NCBI RefSeq assembly: GCF_028622115.1
Contig: NZ_CP097263.1
Coordinates: 2,294,001-2,358,000 of the forward strand
DNA length: 64,000 bases
Direction: 5' to 3'
DNA from: Kutzneria chonburiensis
GTDB taxonomy: Bacteria > Actinomycetota > Actinomycetes > Mycobacteriales > Pseudonocardiaceae
Program-made: the position numbers and the translations under genes
In this document: piece by piece, positions 45,395 to 54,626 of the stretch
How the letters are laid out: every line of letters starts with the position of its first letter
How positions within the stretch are numbered: the first letter of the stretch is position 1
Notes under the pieces: model-generated
Told to the model about the DNA's origin: nothing
The model's database searches: none
The model's input: the letters and a program-made list of their open reading frames with translations, nothing else

Positions 45395-46602
45395 GTACAG
45401 AGGTGGAGGGCCTGCTGCGCGAGTTGGCGCCGCAGGTCCTTGCCGCGTTGGTGCGGCGGCACGGGCAGTTCGACGCGTGTGAGGACGCCGTGCAGGAGGC
45501 GTTGCTGGCGGCGGCGACACAGTGGCCGGTGGAGGGGGTGCCGGACAATCCGCGGGCGTGGCTGGTGACGGTGGGTTCGCGGCGGTTGGCGGATCTGTGG
45601 CGCAGTGACAGCGCACGGCGGCGGCGTGAGGAGGCGGTGTTCGCCGCCGAGGTTGAGGACGTTGAGGTCTCGGCGCGGGATGACACGTTGACGTTGCTGT
45701 TCCTGTGCTGCCATCCGGCGTTGACGCCGGCGTCGCAGGTGGCGTTGACGGTGCGTGCGGTGGGCGGGTTGACCACGGCGCAGGTGGCGCGGGCGTTCCT
45801 GGTGCCGGAGGCGACGATGGCGCAGCGGATCTCGCGGTCGAAGGCGAAGATCAAGGCGGCTGGTGGGCGGTTCTCGGCGCCGCCGGTTGGTGCGGAGCGG
45901 GTGGAGCGGCTGCGGGCTGTGCTGCACGTGTTGTATCTGATCTTCAATGAGGGGTATACGGCGACCGCGGGTGAGCAGTTGGTGCGGGGTGAGCTGACCG
46001 GCGAGGCGGTGCGGCTGACGCGGGCGGTGCGGGAGTTGTTGCCGGCGGACGGTGAGGTGGCCGGGCTGTTGGCGTTGATGTTGTTGACGGAGGCGCGTGG
46101 GGCGGCGCGGTCGCGTCCGGACGGGTCGCTGGTGCCGTTGGCCGAGCAGGATCGGTCGTTGTGGGATGCGGCGGGGATCGCCGAGGGCGTGAAGCTGGTG
46201 AGTGAGGCGTTGTCGACGACGCAGTTGGGGCCGTATCAGGTGCAGGCGGCGATCGCGGCGGTGCATGCCGAGGCGCCGTCGGCGGCGGAGACGGATTGGG
46301 CGGAGATCGCCGGTCTGTACGCGTTGTTGGCGCAGATGGCGCCGAATCCGATGGTGACGTTGAACCATGCGGTGGCGGTGGCGATGGTGCGTGGGCCTGA
46401 GGCGGGGTTGGCGATGCTGGCCGAGCTGGAGGGTGATGACCGGGTGTCGGAGCATCATCGGGTGGCGGCGGTGCGGGCGCATCTGCTGGAGATGGCCGGT
46501 GACGTTGTCGGCGCGAAGGAGGCGTACCTGGCGGCGGCGCGGTTGACGTTGAGCATGCCGGAGCAGCGGTATCTGCTGGGCAAGGCCGCCGATCTGGCGT
46601 GA
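45391..46602 (+). CDS. ECF42-type RNA polymerase sigma factor with C-terminal extension
   Basis: A 403-residue sigma factor. Region 2 is LAALVRRHGQFDACEDAVQEALLAAATQWP and RAWLVTVGSRRLADLWRS; region 4 is LFLCCHPALTPASQVALTVRAVGGLTTAQVARAFLVPEATMAQRISRSKAKI. A long C-terminal domain (DUF6596-like; from about 185) has TPR-like helices ending in GDVVGAKEAYLAAARLTLSMPEQRYLLGKAADLA. No anti-sigma gene is present, as is usual for ECF42, whose extension regulates activity. It is coupled to the YCII gene. Confidence 0.95.
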   Translation: MSTEVEGLLRELAPQVLAALVRRHGQFDACEDAVQEALLAAATQWPVEGVPDNPRAWLVTVGSRRLADLWRSDSARRRREEAVFAAEVEDVEVSARDDTLTLLFLCCHPALTPASQVALTVRAVGGLTTAQVARAFLVPEATMAQRISRSKAKIKAAGGRFSAPPVGAERVERLRAVLHVLYLIFNEGYTATAGEQLVRGELTGEAVRLTRAVRELLPADGEVAGLLALMLLTEARGAARSRPDGSLVPLAEQDRSLWDAAGIAEGVKLVSEALSTTQLGPYQVQAAIAAVHAEAPSAAETDWAEIAGLYALLAQMAPNPMVTLNHAVAVAMVRGPEAGLAMLAELEGDDRVSEHHRVAAVRAHLLEMAGDVVGAKEAYLAAARLTLSMPEQRYLLGKAADLA

Positions 46603-46619
46603 CCGGCGGCCCATCGCGG

Positions 46620-48509
46620 TCAGCCGACGGGGTTCATGAAGCGGGCGAGGAACTCTGCGAGTTCGTCGTGTGCGTCGAGGGGCAGGACGTGGGCGACGTA
46701 CTGGTCGGGCCGGACGACGACGAGGGCTCCCTGGTCACGGTCGATCCCGCGCTGGTCGAAGATGTCGCCGTCGGTGTCGGGGGTGAATGCCTTCTCGTAG
46801 TCGTTGAGGCCGAGCGAGCCCTTGACCGGGAAGAGCAGCGCCGGCAGGTCCTCCGGGTCGACGTCGTGGTGGCTCTGCTGGAGGATGCCGCGGACGTCGA
46901 GGATGGCGTCGATGTCGGCGTCGGCGGGTGTGAAGCGACGCAGCGGGGACTGTGCGCTGTCCCTGAGGAAGTCGCAGAGCGCGCGGAGGCGGGATGTGTC
47001 CGAGGTGATCGGTGCGCCGTCCGCGAAGGCGTAGAGCCGCCACCGTCCGTCGGCCTGGTGGACGTGGCCGAGGTGCATGCGGCGGGAGTCGGCCATGCGG
47101 GTGACCTGTGCCGAGTAGAAACGCATGCCGATCGGGTAGCCGGTGGCGAGCTTCTGGTGGGTGTCCTCGCCGATGAGCAGCGACGGCGGGTAGTGGGTGG
47201 CGAGGCCGGTGGTGAAGCGCCGTGATTGCTGGAATCGCGCGCGGATCTCGTCGGTGCTCAGGGTTTCGTCGGGTGCGTCGGGGTTCTTGCCGCCGAGGAT
47301 GGGGGCCCAGGCCCGGTCGAAGTCGATCAGGCTCTGCGCGACCGGCTGGCGTTCGGCGTTGTAGGTGTCCAGCAGGCCGGCCGGGCTGCGTCCTTCGAGC
47401 ACCGCGGCCAGCTTCCAGCCGAGGTTGAAGGTGTCCTGCATCGAGACGTTCATGCCCTGGCCGGCTTTGGCGCTGTGGGTGTGGCAGGCGTCGCCGGCGA
47501 TGAAGACGCGTGGGGAACGGGTGCCGCGCTGTTCGTCGGGGACGTCGTCGAAGCGGTCGGTCAGGCGCTGTGCCACCTCGTAGCGCGACCACCACGTGAT
47601 CTCCTTCGGTTCGAAGGCGTACGGGGCGAACAGCTGCTTGGCCTTGTCGACGATGAACTCCTTGGTCACCTGGGCGCGCTGTTCGTGGTCGCCGGGCTGG
47701 ATCTCGCCGAGGTCGACGTAGACCCGGGTCAGGTAGCCGCCTTCGCGTGGGATGACCGAGAGTCCGCCGGTCGGGGTGACGATGATCGCCCGGCGGCGGA
47801 TGTCCGGGAAGGTGGTCTGGGCGAGGACGTCCAGCACTCCCCAGGCGTGGTATTGGGGGTCGCCCTTGAGCTCGAGGCCGAGTGATTGTCGGACGACGCT
47901 GCGCGCGCCGTCGCAGCCGACGACGTATCGGGCGTGGATGACTGTCTCGGGTTGTCCGGGCCGGGTGAGCTGGCGGACGGTCACGCTGACTGGTTGCGAC
48001 GGGTCGGCCGGGACCGTGACGTTCTGTACCTCCATGCCGAATTCCGGTTGGAGCCGGGTCGGTGAATTGCCCATCTTCTCGACCAGGATCTGTTGAAGGC
48101 GGGCCTGGTTGACGATGACGGAAGGGTATTCGGAGAGGTCGTCGGCGGTGCTTGGGGTGCGGCCGGTGCGGACGATGCGGTGGTTGTCCTCGTCCGGACC
48201 CCAGAACACCGTCTCGTTGAGGCGGTAGGCCTCGCGGTTGAGTTTCTCGGCCAGGCCGAATGCGGTGAACATCTCGATGGTCCTCGAGGCGACGCCGTCG
48301 GCCTGTCCCTTCTCCATGGCGGTTTCCCGGCGCTCGATGAAGCGGGTCGAGATGCTCGGGAATTCCGCGAGCTGGGCGGCGATGATGGAGCCTGCGGGTC
48401 CGTTGCCGATCACCAGCACGTCGACGACGTCGGCGGGGTCGGTCTTTCTCGGCGCCGCCGGCCGAATGTCGGGGTCACCGGGCCGGAATCCGTCGAGATA
48501 GTACTGCAT
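46620..48509 (-). CDS. FAD-dependent aromatic monooxygenase (3-hydroxybenzoate 4-monooxygenase / phenol hydroxylase type)
   Basis: A 629-residue class A flavoprotein hydroxylase. The FAD-binding Rossmann motif VIGNGPAGSIIAAQLA, VVGCDGARSVVRQSLG (DG motif) and FIAGDACHTHSAKAGQGMNVSMQDTFNLGWKLA are all standard; the C-terminal ~190 residues are the thioredoxin-like dimerisation domain of phenol 2-monooxygenase and MobA. It hydroxylates an aromatic ring using NADPH and O2; the substrate is inferred from similarity only. A TetR gene lies upstream (131-bp gap) and probably represses it. Confidence 0.93.
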   Translation of the reverse strand: MQYYLDGFRPGDPDIRPAAPRKTDPADVVDVLVIGNGPAGSIIAAQLAEFPSISTRFIERRETAMEKGQADGVASRTIEMFTAFGLAEKLNREAYRLNETVFWGPDEDNHRIVRTGRTPSTADDLSEYPSVIVNQARLQQILVEKMGNSPTRLQPEFGMEVQNVTVPADPSQPVSVTVRQLTRPGQPETVIHARYVVGCDGARSVVRQSLGLELKGDPQYHAWGVLDVLAQTTFPDIRRRAIIVTPTGGLSVIPREGGYLTRVYVDLGEIQPGDHEQRAQVTKEFIVDKAKQLFAPYAFEPKEITWWSRYEVAQRLTDRFDDVPDEQRGTRSPRVFIAGDACHTHSAKAGQGMNVSMQDTFNLGWKLAAVLEGRSPAGLLDTYNAERQPVAQSLIDFDRAWAPILGGKNPDAPDETLSTDEIRARFQQSRRFTTGLATHYPPSLLIGEDTHQKLATGYPIGMRFYSAQVTRMADSRRMHLGHVHQADGRWRLYAFADGAPITSDTSRLRALCDFLRDSAQSPLRRFTPADADIDAILDVRGILQQSHHDVDPEDLPALLFPVKGSLGLNDYEKAFTPDTDGDIFDQRGIDRDQGALVVVRPDQYVAHVLPLDAHDELAEFLARFMNPVG

Positions 48510-48640
48510 ACTGAGCCACCCTTGTGTTTTCGCGTGAATTCAAGGGCGAGTGTAGGTCTGGCCCGGTATCCAGGACCTTGTTCGTGTCCGAACGTGCGGC
48601 GAATACCTGCTCGGACAGGTCGGAATATTCCCGAAATTGC

Positions 48641-49231
48641 TCAGGGCCGGGTGGCGCGGTCGAAGGTGTCGGCGAGTTCGCGGCCGAATTCGGCGGCGTC
48701 GACCTCGGGGTGCAGCACGAGGCCGATGACCATGGCGTCGATGGCGCCGATGATGGTGACGGCCATGGCGTCGGCGTTGAAGGTGCCGAACTCCCCCGCG
48801 TCCTGGCCGGCGCGCAGGTGGGCGGCGAACAGGCCGAAGCGCTGGTCGACGAACTCGGGCGTCTTGGGGGCGTTCTGGGCGATCTCCATGAGGGCGCGGA
48901 CGTGGCCGGGGTGGGCGCGGACGAGCTGCATGTTGGACTCGAGTCGGGCGCGCAGCTTGGCCCGGTAGCCGGTGGCGGCGTCCATGCGCGGGGCGATGAA
49001 CTGGTAGGCGACGGTGGTGGCCTCGGTGAGCACTTCGCCGATGAGGTCGTCCTTGTTGGCGAAGTGGTACGAGATCATGCCGGTGCTGGACAGGCCGGCC
49101 TGTTTGGCGATGCGGGTGAAGGATGCGGCGGCGTAGCCGTGCTCGTTGATCACGGCGATGGCCGCGGCGACGATCTGGGCGCGGCGGGCGCTCTCGGTGA
49201 AGGTCCTCCCCTTCGCTGCGTTTGCGGGCAT
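48641..49231 (-). CDS. TetR-family transcriptional regulator
   Basis: A 196-residue TetR protein. The helix-turn-helix is IVAAAIAVINEHGYAAASFTRIAKQAGLSSTGMISYHFANKDDLI. The C-terminal domain includes VRALMEIAQNAPKTPEFVDQRF. ATG 49231 is preferred over the TTG two codons upstream. It lies upstream of the aromatic monooxygenase and is the likely local repressor; the intervening 131 bp contains GGAATATTCC (48622-48631) and a separated TGTCCGA/TCGGACA pair (48585-48591, 48611-48617), both candidate sites. Confidence 0.92.
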   Translation of the reverse strand: MPANAAKGRTFTESARRAQIVAAAIAVINEHGYAAASFTRIAKQAGLSSTGMISYHFANKDDLIGEVLTEATTVAYQFIAPRMDAATGYRAKLRARLESNMQLVRAHPGHVRALMEIAQNAPKTPEFVDQRFGLFAAHLRAGQDAGEFGTFNADAMAVTIIGAIDAMVIGLVLHPEVDAAEFGRELADTFDRATRP

Positions 49232-49267
49232 GAGCAATATTTAGCACGACTGAGCTGGGAGGTGCCG

Positions 49268-49885
49268 GTGGAGGCGTTCGTGCGGGAGCACACGACGGCG
49301 CGGGCGACGGAGTTCGTGCCGGAGGTGGTGCTGCGCGTCGCCGAGGACGTGACGCCGTTGTGGGAGCTGACGGGCTCGGCGGAGCCGCCGTTCTGGGCGT
49401 TCCCGTGGGCCGGCGGGCAGGGTGTTGCGCGGTACGTGCTGGACAACCCGGCCCTGGTGGCCGGTAAGCGGGTGTTCGATCTGGCGTGTGGGTCGGGGTT
49501 GGTGGCGATCGCCGCGGCGTTGGCCGGGGCGGCCGAGGTGACTGCGTGCGATGTGGACGAGTTGGCGCTGGTGGCGGCCGGCATGAACGCTGCTGCCAAC
49601 GGTGTCGCGTTGATCCCGTTGGTCGCCGATGTGCTGGCGACGACTGTGGACGCTGACGTGGTGTTGGCCGGGGATGTGTTCTACGACAAGGACATGGCCG
49701 CGGCGTTCCTGCCGTTCCTGTTCCGGGCGTCGGACGCCGGGGCGCTGGTGTTGGTCGGTGATCCGAGTCGCCCGTACCTGCCGAAGGACCGGTTCGAGCT
49801 CCAGGCCCGGTACGAGGTGCCGGTGCCGCGGTCGTTGGAGGGCGTCACGGTGTTGACGACGTCGGTGTGGCGGCCGGGGCGTTAG
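49268..49885 (+). CDS. class I SAM-dependent methyltransferase (ETFB/L11-methyltransferase-like)
   Basis: A protein of about 205 residues resembling METTL20/PrmA-type lysine methyltransferases: TPLWELTGSAEPPFWAFPWAGGQGVARYVLD, motif I VFDLACGSGLVAIAAA, VTACDVDELAL and the post-I DVVLAGDVFYDKDMA. These methylate protein lysines, for example in electron-transfer flavoprotein. GTG 49268 has GGGAGG five bases upstream; GTG 49262 is an alternative. It is divergent from the TetR gene and convergent with the AraC-like gene. Confidence 0.88.
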   Translation: MEAFVREHTTARATEFVPEVVLRVAEDVTPLWELTGSAEPPFWAFPWAGGQGVARYVLDNPALVAGKRVFDLACGSGLVAIAAALAGAAEVTACDVDELALVAAGMNAAANGVALIPLVADVLATTVDADVVLAGDVFYDKDMAAAFLPFLFRASDAGALVLVGDPSRPYLPKDRFELQARYEVPVPRSLEGVTVLTTSVWRPGR

Positions 49886-50726
49886 AAGTCGGTGGTCGTG
49901 CCGCGGCGGGGCCAGGCGATGTCGTCCACGGCGATGAACGGTTCGGCGGCCACGGTCGCCGGGGTGGTGCCGGTGAACTCGTGCACGTCTCGGTGCAGGT
50001 GGGACTGGTCGGTGTAGCCGGTTTCGGCGGCGACGTGGGCGGCGGCGTGCCCGGCGGCGAGGCGGTGGGCGGCGTGGTCGAAGCGGACCAGCTTGATGGC
50101 GCGCTTGGGTGGCAGGCCGAGCTGGGCGCGGAAGCGGGACCACAGCCGCTTGCGGCTCCAGCCGACTTCGGTGGCGAGGTCGTCGACCCGGGCGAGGCCG
50201 CGGGTGCCGACGATGCGGCGCCAGGCCCAGGTGACTTCCGGGTCCACCGGTGGCGGTTGGGCGTGTCGGCGGGCGAGCAGTGCGTCGGTGAACGCGAAGC
50301 GTTCCGGCCAGGACGTGGTGTCCGCCAGTTGTTCGCGGATCCGTGACGCCTCGCGTCCCCAGAGGGCGTCCAGTGGGACGGCGTCGCCGTCGAGGTCGGC
50401 GGTGGATGCGCCCAGGACGGCGCGGGCGATCAGCGGGGACAGTCGCACCTGGACGCATTCGAGGTTCTCGCCCCACGCGCGGACCGCTCCCCGGAGCCGA
50501 AACCTGGTCCGGCGACAAGGCATCCGCGGTGCTGTCGGCCCGTGCCTTCGAGGACGGGTGAGCCGGCGCCGAATTCGAGGAGCAGGGTGACGGCCGGGTG
50601 CGGGACCATCCGGAGTGCGGTGAGGTCGTGGAGGCGGAAGCCGGCCATGGTGACGCCGGCGACCTGGCCGGGCTGCTGCGGGGTGGCGACGTCCCACACC
50701 GCGGTGCCGTGCTCGAACGTCCGCAC
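49882..50726 (-). pseudogene. AraC-family regulator, frameshifted
   Basis: The N-terminal frame (from 50726) reads MRTFEHGTAVWDVATPQQP, LTALRMVPHPAVTLLLEFGAG and LVAGPGFGSG, then loses similarity. The C-terminal frame reads AVRAWGENLECVQVRLSPLIARAVLGAS and the AraC helix-turn-helix RVDDLATEVGWSRKRLWSRFRAQLGL...TGYTDQSHLHRDVHEF. One extra base in CCCC at 50489-50492 joins them, giving about 281 residues, the normal length. Both halves are well conserved, so a sequencing error is plausible. The neighbouring alpha/beta hydrolase is divergent and may be its target. Confidence 0.82.
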
Positions 50727-50799
50727 GGCGCCATGCTACGTGCGGTGGCGGGAACATTTGTCCAATTCAGCGGCATGCCCGGCCGCAGACACTGGCCGC

Positions 50800-51588
50800 A
50801 TGACTGTTTCGACCGTGTCGCTGGACGACGGCGACATCTCCGTGTGCGAGGACGGCCCTGGCGACGCCCCCGTGCTACTGCTTGTCCACGGGTCGGCGTC
50901 GTCGGCTCGTTCGTGGGACGCATTGGTTCCGCTGCTGACCGGATCCCACCGCGTGATCCGGCTCGACCTGCTCGGGCACGGTAGGTCGGCCAAGCCGGTC
51001 GACCGCAGCTACGCGGTCCCCGACCAGGCCGCCCGGGTCGGGGCGGTGCTGGAGCGGCTCGGTGTCGGGCAGGCCGTGGTGGTGGGGCATTCCAGCGGTG
51101 GTGTGGTCGCCACGGCGTTGGCCGAGCAGCGGCCGGAGCTGGTGACGGCGCTCGTGTTCATCAACACCGGCCCGAGTCTGGACGCTTACATCGGACCCGA
51201 GACCGCTCTGGATCCAGCGCAGTGGCCGCCGAGCGACGAGGTGCTCCGGCAGTTCGCGAGCAGTGGTTTCAGTCGGGTGGGCTACGAGATGCCGGCGGAG
51301 CTGCTGGACGAGGTGCGGGCCATGACGTTCCATTCGCTTGTCGCCACGATGCAGGCGACTCGGGTCTACCTGGCCGAGCGGCCGCTGCCGGCTCGGCTGG
51401 CGGTCGTGGGCAAGCCGCTGCTGGTGATCTTCGGTGAGGACGATCGGCGGTGGCGGTCCTCGTCCGCGTTCGACTACCAGGTGGCCGGCGCGCAGGTCGA
51501 GTTGCTGCCCGGTCTGGGGCACTCGCCATTGCTGGAGGATCCGCCGCGGACCGCCGCCGCGCTGCTGGCCTTCACCATGGCGGCCTGA
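50800..51588 (+). CDS. alpha/beta fold hydrolase
   Basis: A 262-residue hydrolase: LLLVHGSASSARSWD (oxyanion), RLDLLGHGRSAKP, nucleophile elbow VVVGHSSGGVVATALA with Ser, an acid in VIFGEDDRRW, and His in LPGLGHSPLLEDP. The cap domain is short. The substrate cannot be inferred. It is 73 bases from the AraC gene in divergent orientation. Confidence 0.93.
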   Translation: MTVSTVSLDDGDISVCEDGPGDAPVLLLVHGSASSARSWDALVPLLTGSHRVIRLDLLGHGRSAKPVDRSYAVPDQAARVGAVLERLGVGQAVVVGHSSGGVVATALAEQRPELVTALVFINTGPSLDAYIGPETALDPAQWPPSDEVLRQFASSGFSRVGYEMPAELLDEVRAMTFHSLVATMQATRVYLAERPLPARLAVVGKPLLVIFGEDDRRWRSSSAFDYQVAGAQVELLPGLGHSPLLEDPPRTAAALLAFTMAA

Positions 51589-51624
51589 GTGACGCGGCGG
51601 TGCGATCACCGTGGAGGACTATCC

Positions 51625-52041
51625 CTAGGCCGGGCCGGTCCTGACGAAGCCGAGGGTGGCGAAGAGTTTCTCCGACGGGGTGTTGCCGTCGGTGATGCCG
51701 GCCAGCACAGGCGTGTCGGCGAGTGCGGTCAGGGAGGCGGCGACGACGGCCGTGCCGAGTCCGCGGCCCTTCCATCCGGGGTCGGTGATGACGTAGGAGA
51801 TCCAGGCGGTGTCGTTCGCCCCGGCGGTGACGAGGGAGGCGCTGACGGGCTGGTCGTCGATGACGGCGACGAAGCTCGCAGCGGGAATCGCGCCGCGGCC
51901 GCGCCAGGTGGCGATCTCGACGGCGCCGTCGTTGTTGTCGCCGAGGTCGTCGTCGATGGTGCCGGCGTAGGCGCGTTCCATGAGTCGGCCGAGGGCGGCG
52001 TCGTCATGGTCGGCCAGCGGTCGCACGACCACGCCGGGCAT
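51625..52041 (-). CDS. GNAT-family N-acetyltransferase
   Basis: A 138-residue GNAT protein: VVRPLADHDDAALGRLMERAY, SYVITDPGWKGRGLGTAVV with the RGLGTA acetyl-CoA loop, and NTPSEKLFATLGFVRTGPA. The acceptor is unknown. Divergent from the PPOX gene and convergent with the hydrolase; no operon partner. Confidence 0.9.
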   Translation of the reverse strand: MPGVVVRPLADHDDAALGRLMERAYAGTIDDDLGDNNDGAVEIATWRGRGAIPAASFVAVIDDQPVSASLVTAGANDTAWISYVITDPGWKGRGLGTAVVAASLTALADTPVLAGITDGNTPSEKLFATLGFVRTGPA

Positions 52042-52108
52042 GGAAGGTGGGGTGAGGGCGGCGGGGTCGCGGCGGCGTCGAACGAGATTCGGGCTTAGGG
52101 TCTAGATC

Positions 52109-52564
52109 ATGGCTGTTGCGACCAACGAGTCGGTGGACCGTGCCGCGCTGACGGAGTTCCTGCGCACCCGGCACCGGGCGATCATCATCACCATGCGGGC
52201 CGACGGCAGCCCGCAGTCCTCCCCCGTGACCTGCGGGGTCGACGGCGAGGGCCGGATCGTGGTGTCGACCTACCCGGAGCGGGCCAAGGCGCACAACGCG
52301 CGCCGCGACGCGAGGGTGTCGTTCTGTGTGCTGTCGGACGAGTGGGACGGCCCGTACGTGCACGTGGAGGGCACGGCCGAGGTGCTGGACCTGCCGGAGG
52401 CGCTGGAGCCGTTGGTGGAGTACTTCCGCGGCATCTCCGGTGAGCACCCGGACTGGGACGAGTACCGGGCGGCGATGACGCGGCAGGGCAAGTGCCTGAT
52501 CCGGGTGACGCCGACGCGCTGGGGCCCGGTGTCCACCGGCGGGTTCCCGGCCCGCCTGGCCTGA
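52109..52564 (+). CDS. PPOX-class F420-type flavin-binding protein
   Basis: A 151-residue split-barrel protein of the pyridoxamine-phosphate-oxidase-like class: RTRHRAIIITMRADGSPQSSPVTCGVD, IVVSTYPERAKAHNARRDARVSFCVL, GPYVHVEGTAEVLDLP and LIRVTPTRWGPVSTGGFPARL. Actinobacterial members use F420 or FMN to reduce small substrates. Its stop is in the same frame as the trypsin remnant that follows, with no other spacing. Confidence 0.92.
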   Translation: MAVATNESVDRAALTEFLRTRHRAIIITMRADGSPQSSPVTCGVDGEGRIVVSTYPERAKAHNARRDARVSFCVLSDEWDGPYVHVEGTAEVLDLPEALEPLVEYFRGISGEHPDWDEYRAAMTRQGKCLIRVTPTRWGPVSTGGFPARLA

Positions 52565-52852
52565 CTACACGACGGCTCGGACCGGTTGAAGCGGGTGGAT
52601 GCCACGGTGACTCCGGCGGCGAAGTGCCGAAGCGAGGGTCTGAACTTCGACTCGGTGCACGAGCTGTGCATGATCAGCACGGACAAGGCGACCGCGTGCT
52701 ACGGCGACTCGGGTGGGCCGGCGCTCAACATGGCCACCGGTCGCCTGGTCGGCGTCACCAGCCGGGGCGGCCTGAAGTGCGGTGACCAGGACACGCTCTA
52801 CACACGGGTCCAGCCGTACCGGGCCTGGATCAAGCAATTCACCGGGGTGTGA
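52565..52852 (+). pseudogene. C-terminal remnant of a trypsin-like (S1) serine protease
   Basis: About 95 codons from the end of an S1 protease: LHDGSDRLKRVDATVTPAAKC, LCMISTDKATACYGDSGGPAL (nucleophile Ser in GDSGGP), VGVTSRGGLKCGDQDTLYTRV and RAWIKQFTGV. The signal peptide, His and Asp parts are absent. The sequence begins directly after the PPOX stop in the same frame, so the 5' part has been lost by deletion. TTG 52586 would give an 88-residue product, unlikely to be active. Confidence 0.85.
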
Positions 52853-52857
52853 TGGGT

Positions 52858-52888
52858 GGGGTGCCGCGGCGCGAGGCCGCGGCACCCC
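52858..52888. terminator. GC-rich hairpin between convergent genes
   Basis: A perfect 13-bp stem (52858-52870 with 52876-52888) and a 5-base loop, sitting between the trypsin remnant and the stop of the methyltransferase on the other strand. It probably acts in both directions. Confidence 0.75.
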
Positions 52889-52894
52889 GGCTTC

Positions 52895-53611
52895 TCATCG
52901 GCGGGCGACCGCCAGCAGTCGGTGACTGCCGAGGTGGAACTCCGTGCGGTCGGTGTCGCCGTACAGGTCGACCTCCCGATACCCGGCCGCGGTGAGCATG
53001 CGGCTGAGCTCGCCAGCGGTGTAGACGTGCTGGACGCAGGTCGCCTGCTGGGTCCGCTCCCCCATGGTGAAGGTGAAGTCGATCAGCAGGCGGGCCTGGG
53101 CCGGGTCGTAGTGGTTGACGGCGATCATGTCGACGCCGCCGGCGGACATGGTGATCTCCCCCGGCGGGTGCGGCAGGATCGCCTCGGCGACACAGCCGTA
53201 GTCGATGACGAGCGTGGGCGCGGCCGCGGCGAGGTCGGCCAGGAACCGCTGGTTGGCGGCGTGGTCGAGGTAGCCGAAGCTGTTGCCCATACAGATGGCC
53301 ACGTCCGCGGACAGGCCGTGCGAAGCCAGGTCGGCGAAGTCGGCCAGCCGCCAGTCGACGTCCACTTCGGACTGTCGGGCGTGGGTGATGGCCTCGGTCG
53401 AGACGTCGAGGCCGGTGACGTCACAGCCGCGCCGGGCCAGTTCGATGCTGTGCCGGCCGCTGCCGCACGGCACGTCCAGCACGCGGGCCCCGGGTTGGAT
53501 CCCGGTGACAGCCAGCACGAAGTCGATCTCGGCGACGGTCTGCTCCTGCGCGACGGCCCCACGCCAGAACGTGTTGGCCGGTTCGGTGAAGAAATCCGTG
53601 TACCACGGCAA
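52895..53611 (-). CDS. class I SAM-dependent methyltransferase
   Basis: A 238-residue methyltransferase: VLDVPCGSGRHSIELARRG (motif I), GLDVSTEAI, ICMGNSFGYLDH and VIDYGCVAEAILPH. I chose TTG 53611 because AGGAG lies eight bases before it and the protein then begins LPWYTDFFTEPANTFW. The longer frame is upstream junk. The substrate is unknown. Upstream DNA (53612-53807) contains an 8-bp dyad CACCGGGC/GCCCGGTG (53656-53663, 53678-53685), possibly a leader hairpin or operator. Confidence 0.88.
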   Translation of the reverse strand: MPWYTDFFTEPANTFWRGAVAQEQTVAEIDFVLAVTGIQPGARVLDVPCGSGRHSIELARRGCDVTGLDVSTEAITHARQSEVDVDWRLADFADLASHGLSADVAICMGNSFGYLDHAANQRFLADLAAAAPTLVIDYGCVAEAILPHPPGEITMSAGGVDMIAVNHYDPAQARLLIDFTFTMGERTQQATCVQHVYTAGELSRMLTAAGYREVDLYGDTDRTEFHLGSHRLLAVARR

Positions 53612-53807
53612 GGTGAAACTCCTGGTGAGTGCGAAGAAAGATGGTTCGCAGTGGTCACCGGGCAGGCGGAAGCACACGCCCGGTGGGTCCGGGGGTGCCC
53701 ATGGCATCGACCTTGTCTGTGCGGCACGTCAGGTGGCCCTAGCGTAGCCGGCAACTTCGGCGAATGGACCGTCGCTGCCCCTTCGCGCAGTGGATCATGG
53801 CGTGGTG

Positions 53808-54626
53808 ATGGGGATACGCCCGTTCTGGGCAGTGCTGGCCGCGGTGGTGTCGGCGGTGGGCTGGTGGGAGTCGCAGCAGCTGATCAACGGCGGGGCGATG
53901 GAGATCTACGTCTACGGCGGCCTGGTCCTGATTCTGCTGCTGCCGACGGCGATGGCGCTGTGCCTGGTGCGGCGGCGACGGCTGGGCCGGTGGACCTCGG
54001 TCTGCTTCCTGGCGCAGGCCCTGGCACTGGTGTTGTGGGGTCTGCTGATGCCGGCCACCATCGAGGATCGTCGACTTGCGCCGGTCGCGTGGCTGCTCGG
54101 GCAGTCGAACCTGACTGACGGCGCCGCGTCGGCGCTGCTGGTGGCGGCCGAGCTGATGTTCGTGCTGTGGGTGCTGCTGATCCCGGTGACGGCGCTGTTC
54201 GCGTGGCAGTTGGAGCCGGCGACACCCGGCCAGGACGGCAGCGGCCTGCGGCCGTGGCAGGCCTTGGCGCTGGCGGTTGTCGGCTGGCCGGTGTGGCTGG
54301 GCATCCATGCCGTGGTGCCGTACCAGGATCTGGCGGATTTCGCGCGCAGCCCGTGGGGGTGGCTGCCGGCGGCGGCGATCGTGCTGGCCGTGACGTTGCT
54401 CGGGCGCGACAGGTTGGGCCTTGTCACGTCCAAGGGGTTCGTGGCGCAGGCCCTGCTGCTTCAGGTATGGGCGCTGTCGGCGACGGCCAAATTGCTGCCA
54501 GGGACGGCATTTCTGCTGTCGTCCGCCCTGTACACCGTGCTGGAGGCGGCGTGGGTGCTGGTGGTGATCTGGCTGGCGCTGGTGGCGTGGATCCCGGAGC
54601 GCCGGCCGGTGCTGGCAGAGGCCTAG
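53808..54626 (+). CDS. multi-pass membrane protein of unknown function
   Basis: A 272-residue hydrophobic protein with about seven or eight membrane segments, for example FWAVLAAVVSAVGWWES, GGLVLILLLPTAMALCLV, VCFLAQALALVLWGLLM, LLVAAELMFVLWVLLIPVTALFAW and VWVLVVIWLALVAWIPE-like endings. No family motif is recognised. ATG 53808 is preferred; GTG 53790 is possible. It is convergent with the VOC gene, overlapping it by four bases. Confidence 0.7.
   Translation: MGIRPFWAVLAAVVSAVGWWESQQLINGGAMEIYVYGGLVLILLLPTAMALCLVRRRRLGRWTSVCFLAQALALVLWGLLMPATIEDRRLAPVAWLLGQSNLTDGAASALLVAAELMFVLWVLLIPVTALFAWQLEPATPGQDGSGLRPWQALALAVVGWPVWLGIHAVVPYQDLADFARSPWGWLPAAAIVLAVTLLGRDRLGLVTSKGFVAQALLLQVWALSATAKLLPGTAFLLSSALYTVLEAAWVLVVIWLALVAWIPERRPVLAEA

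Noticed and set aside
44017-46602. Possible integrated mobile element around the tyrosine recombinase
   Set aside because: No transposase, phage genes, tRNA target or direct-repeat att pair seen, and GC is not different from neighbours; kept as an orphan recombinase.
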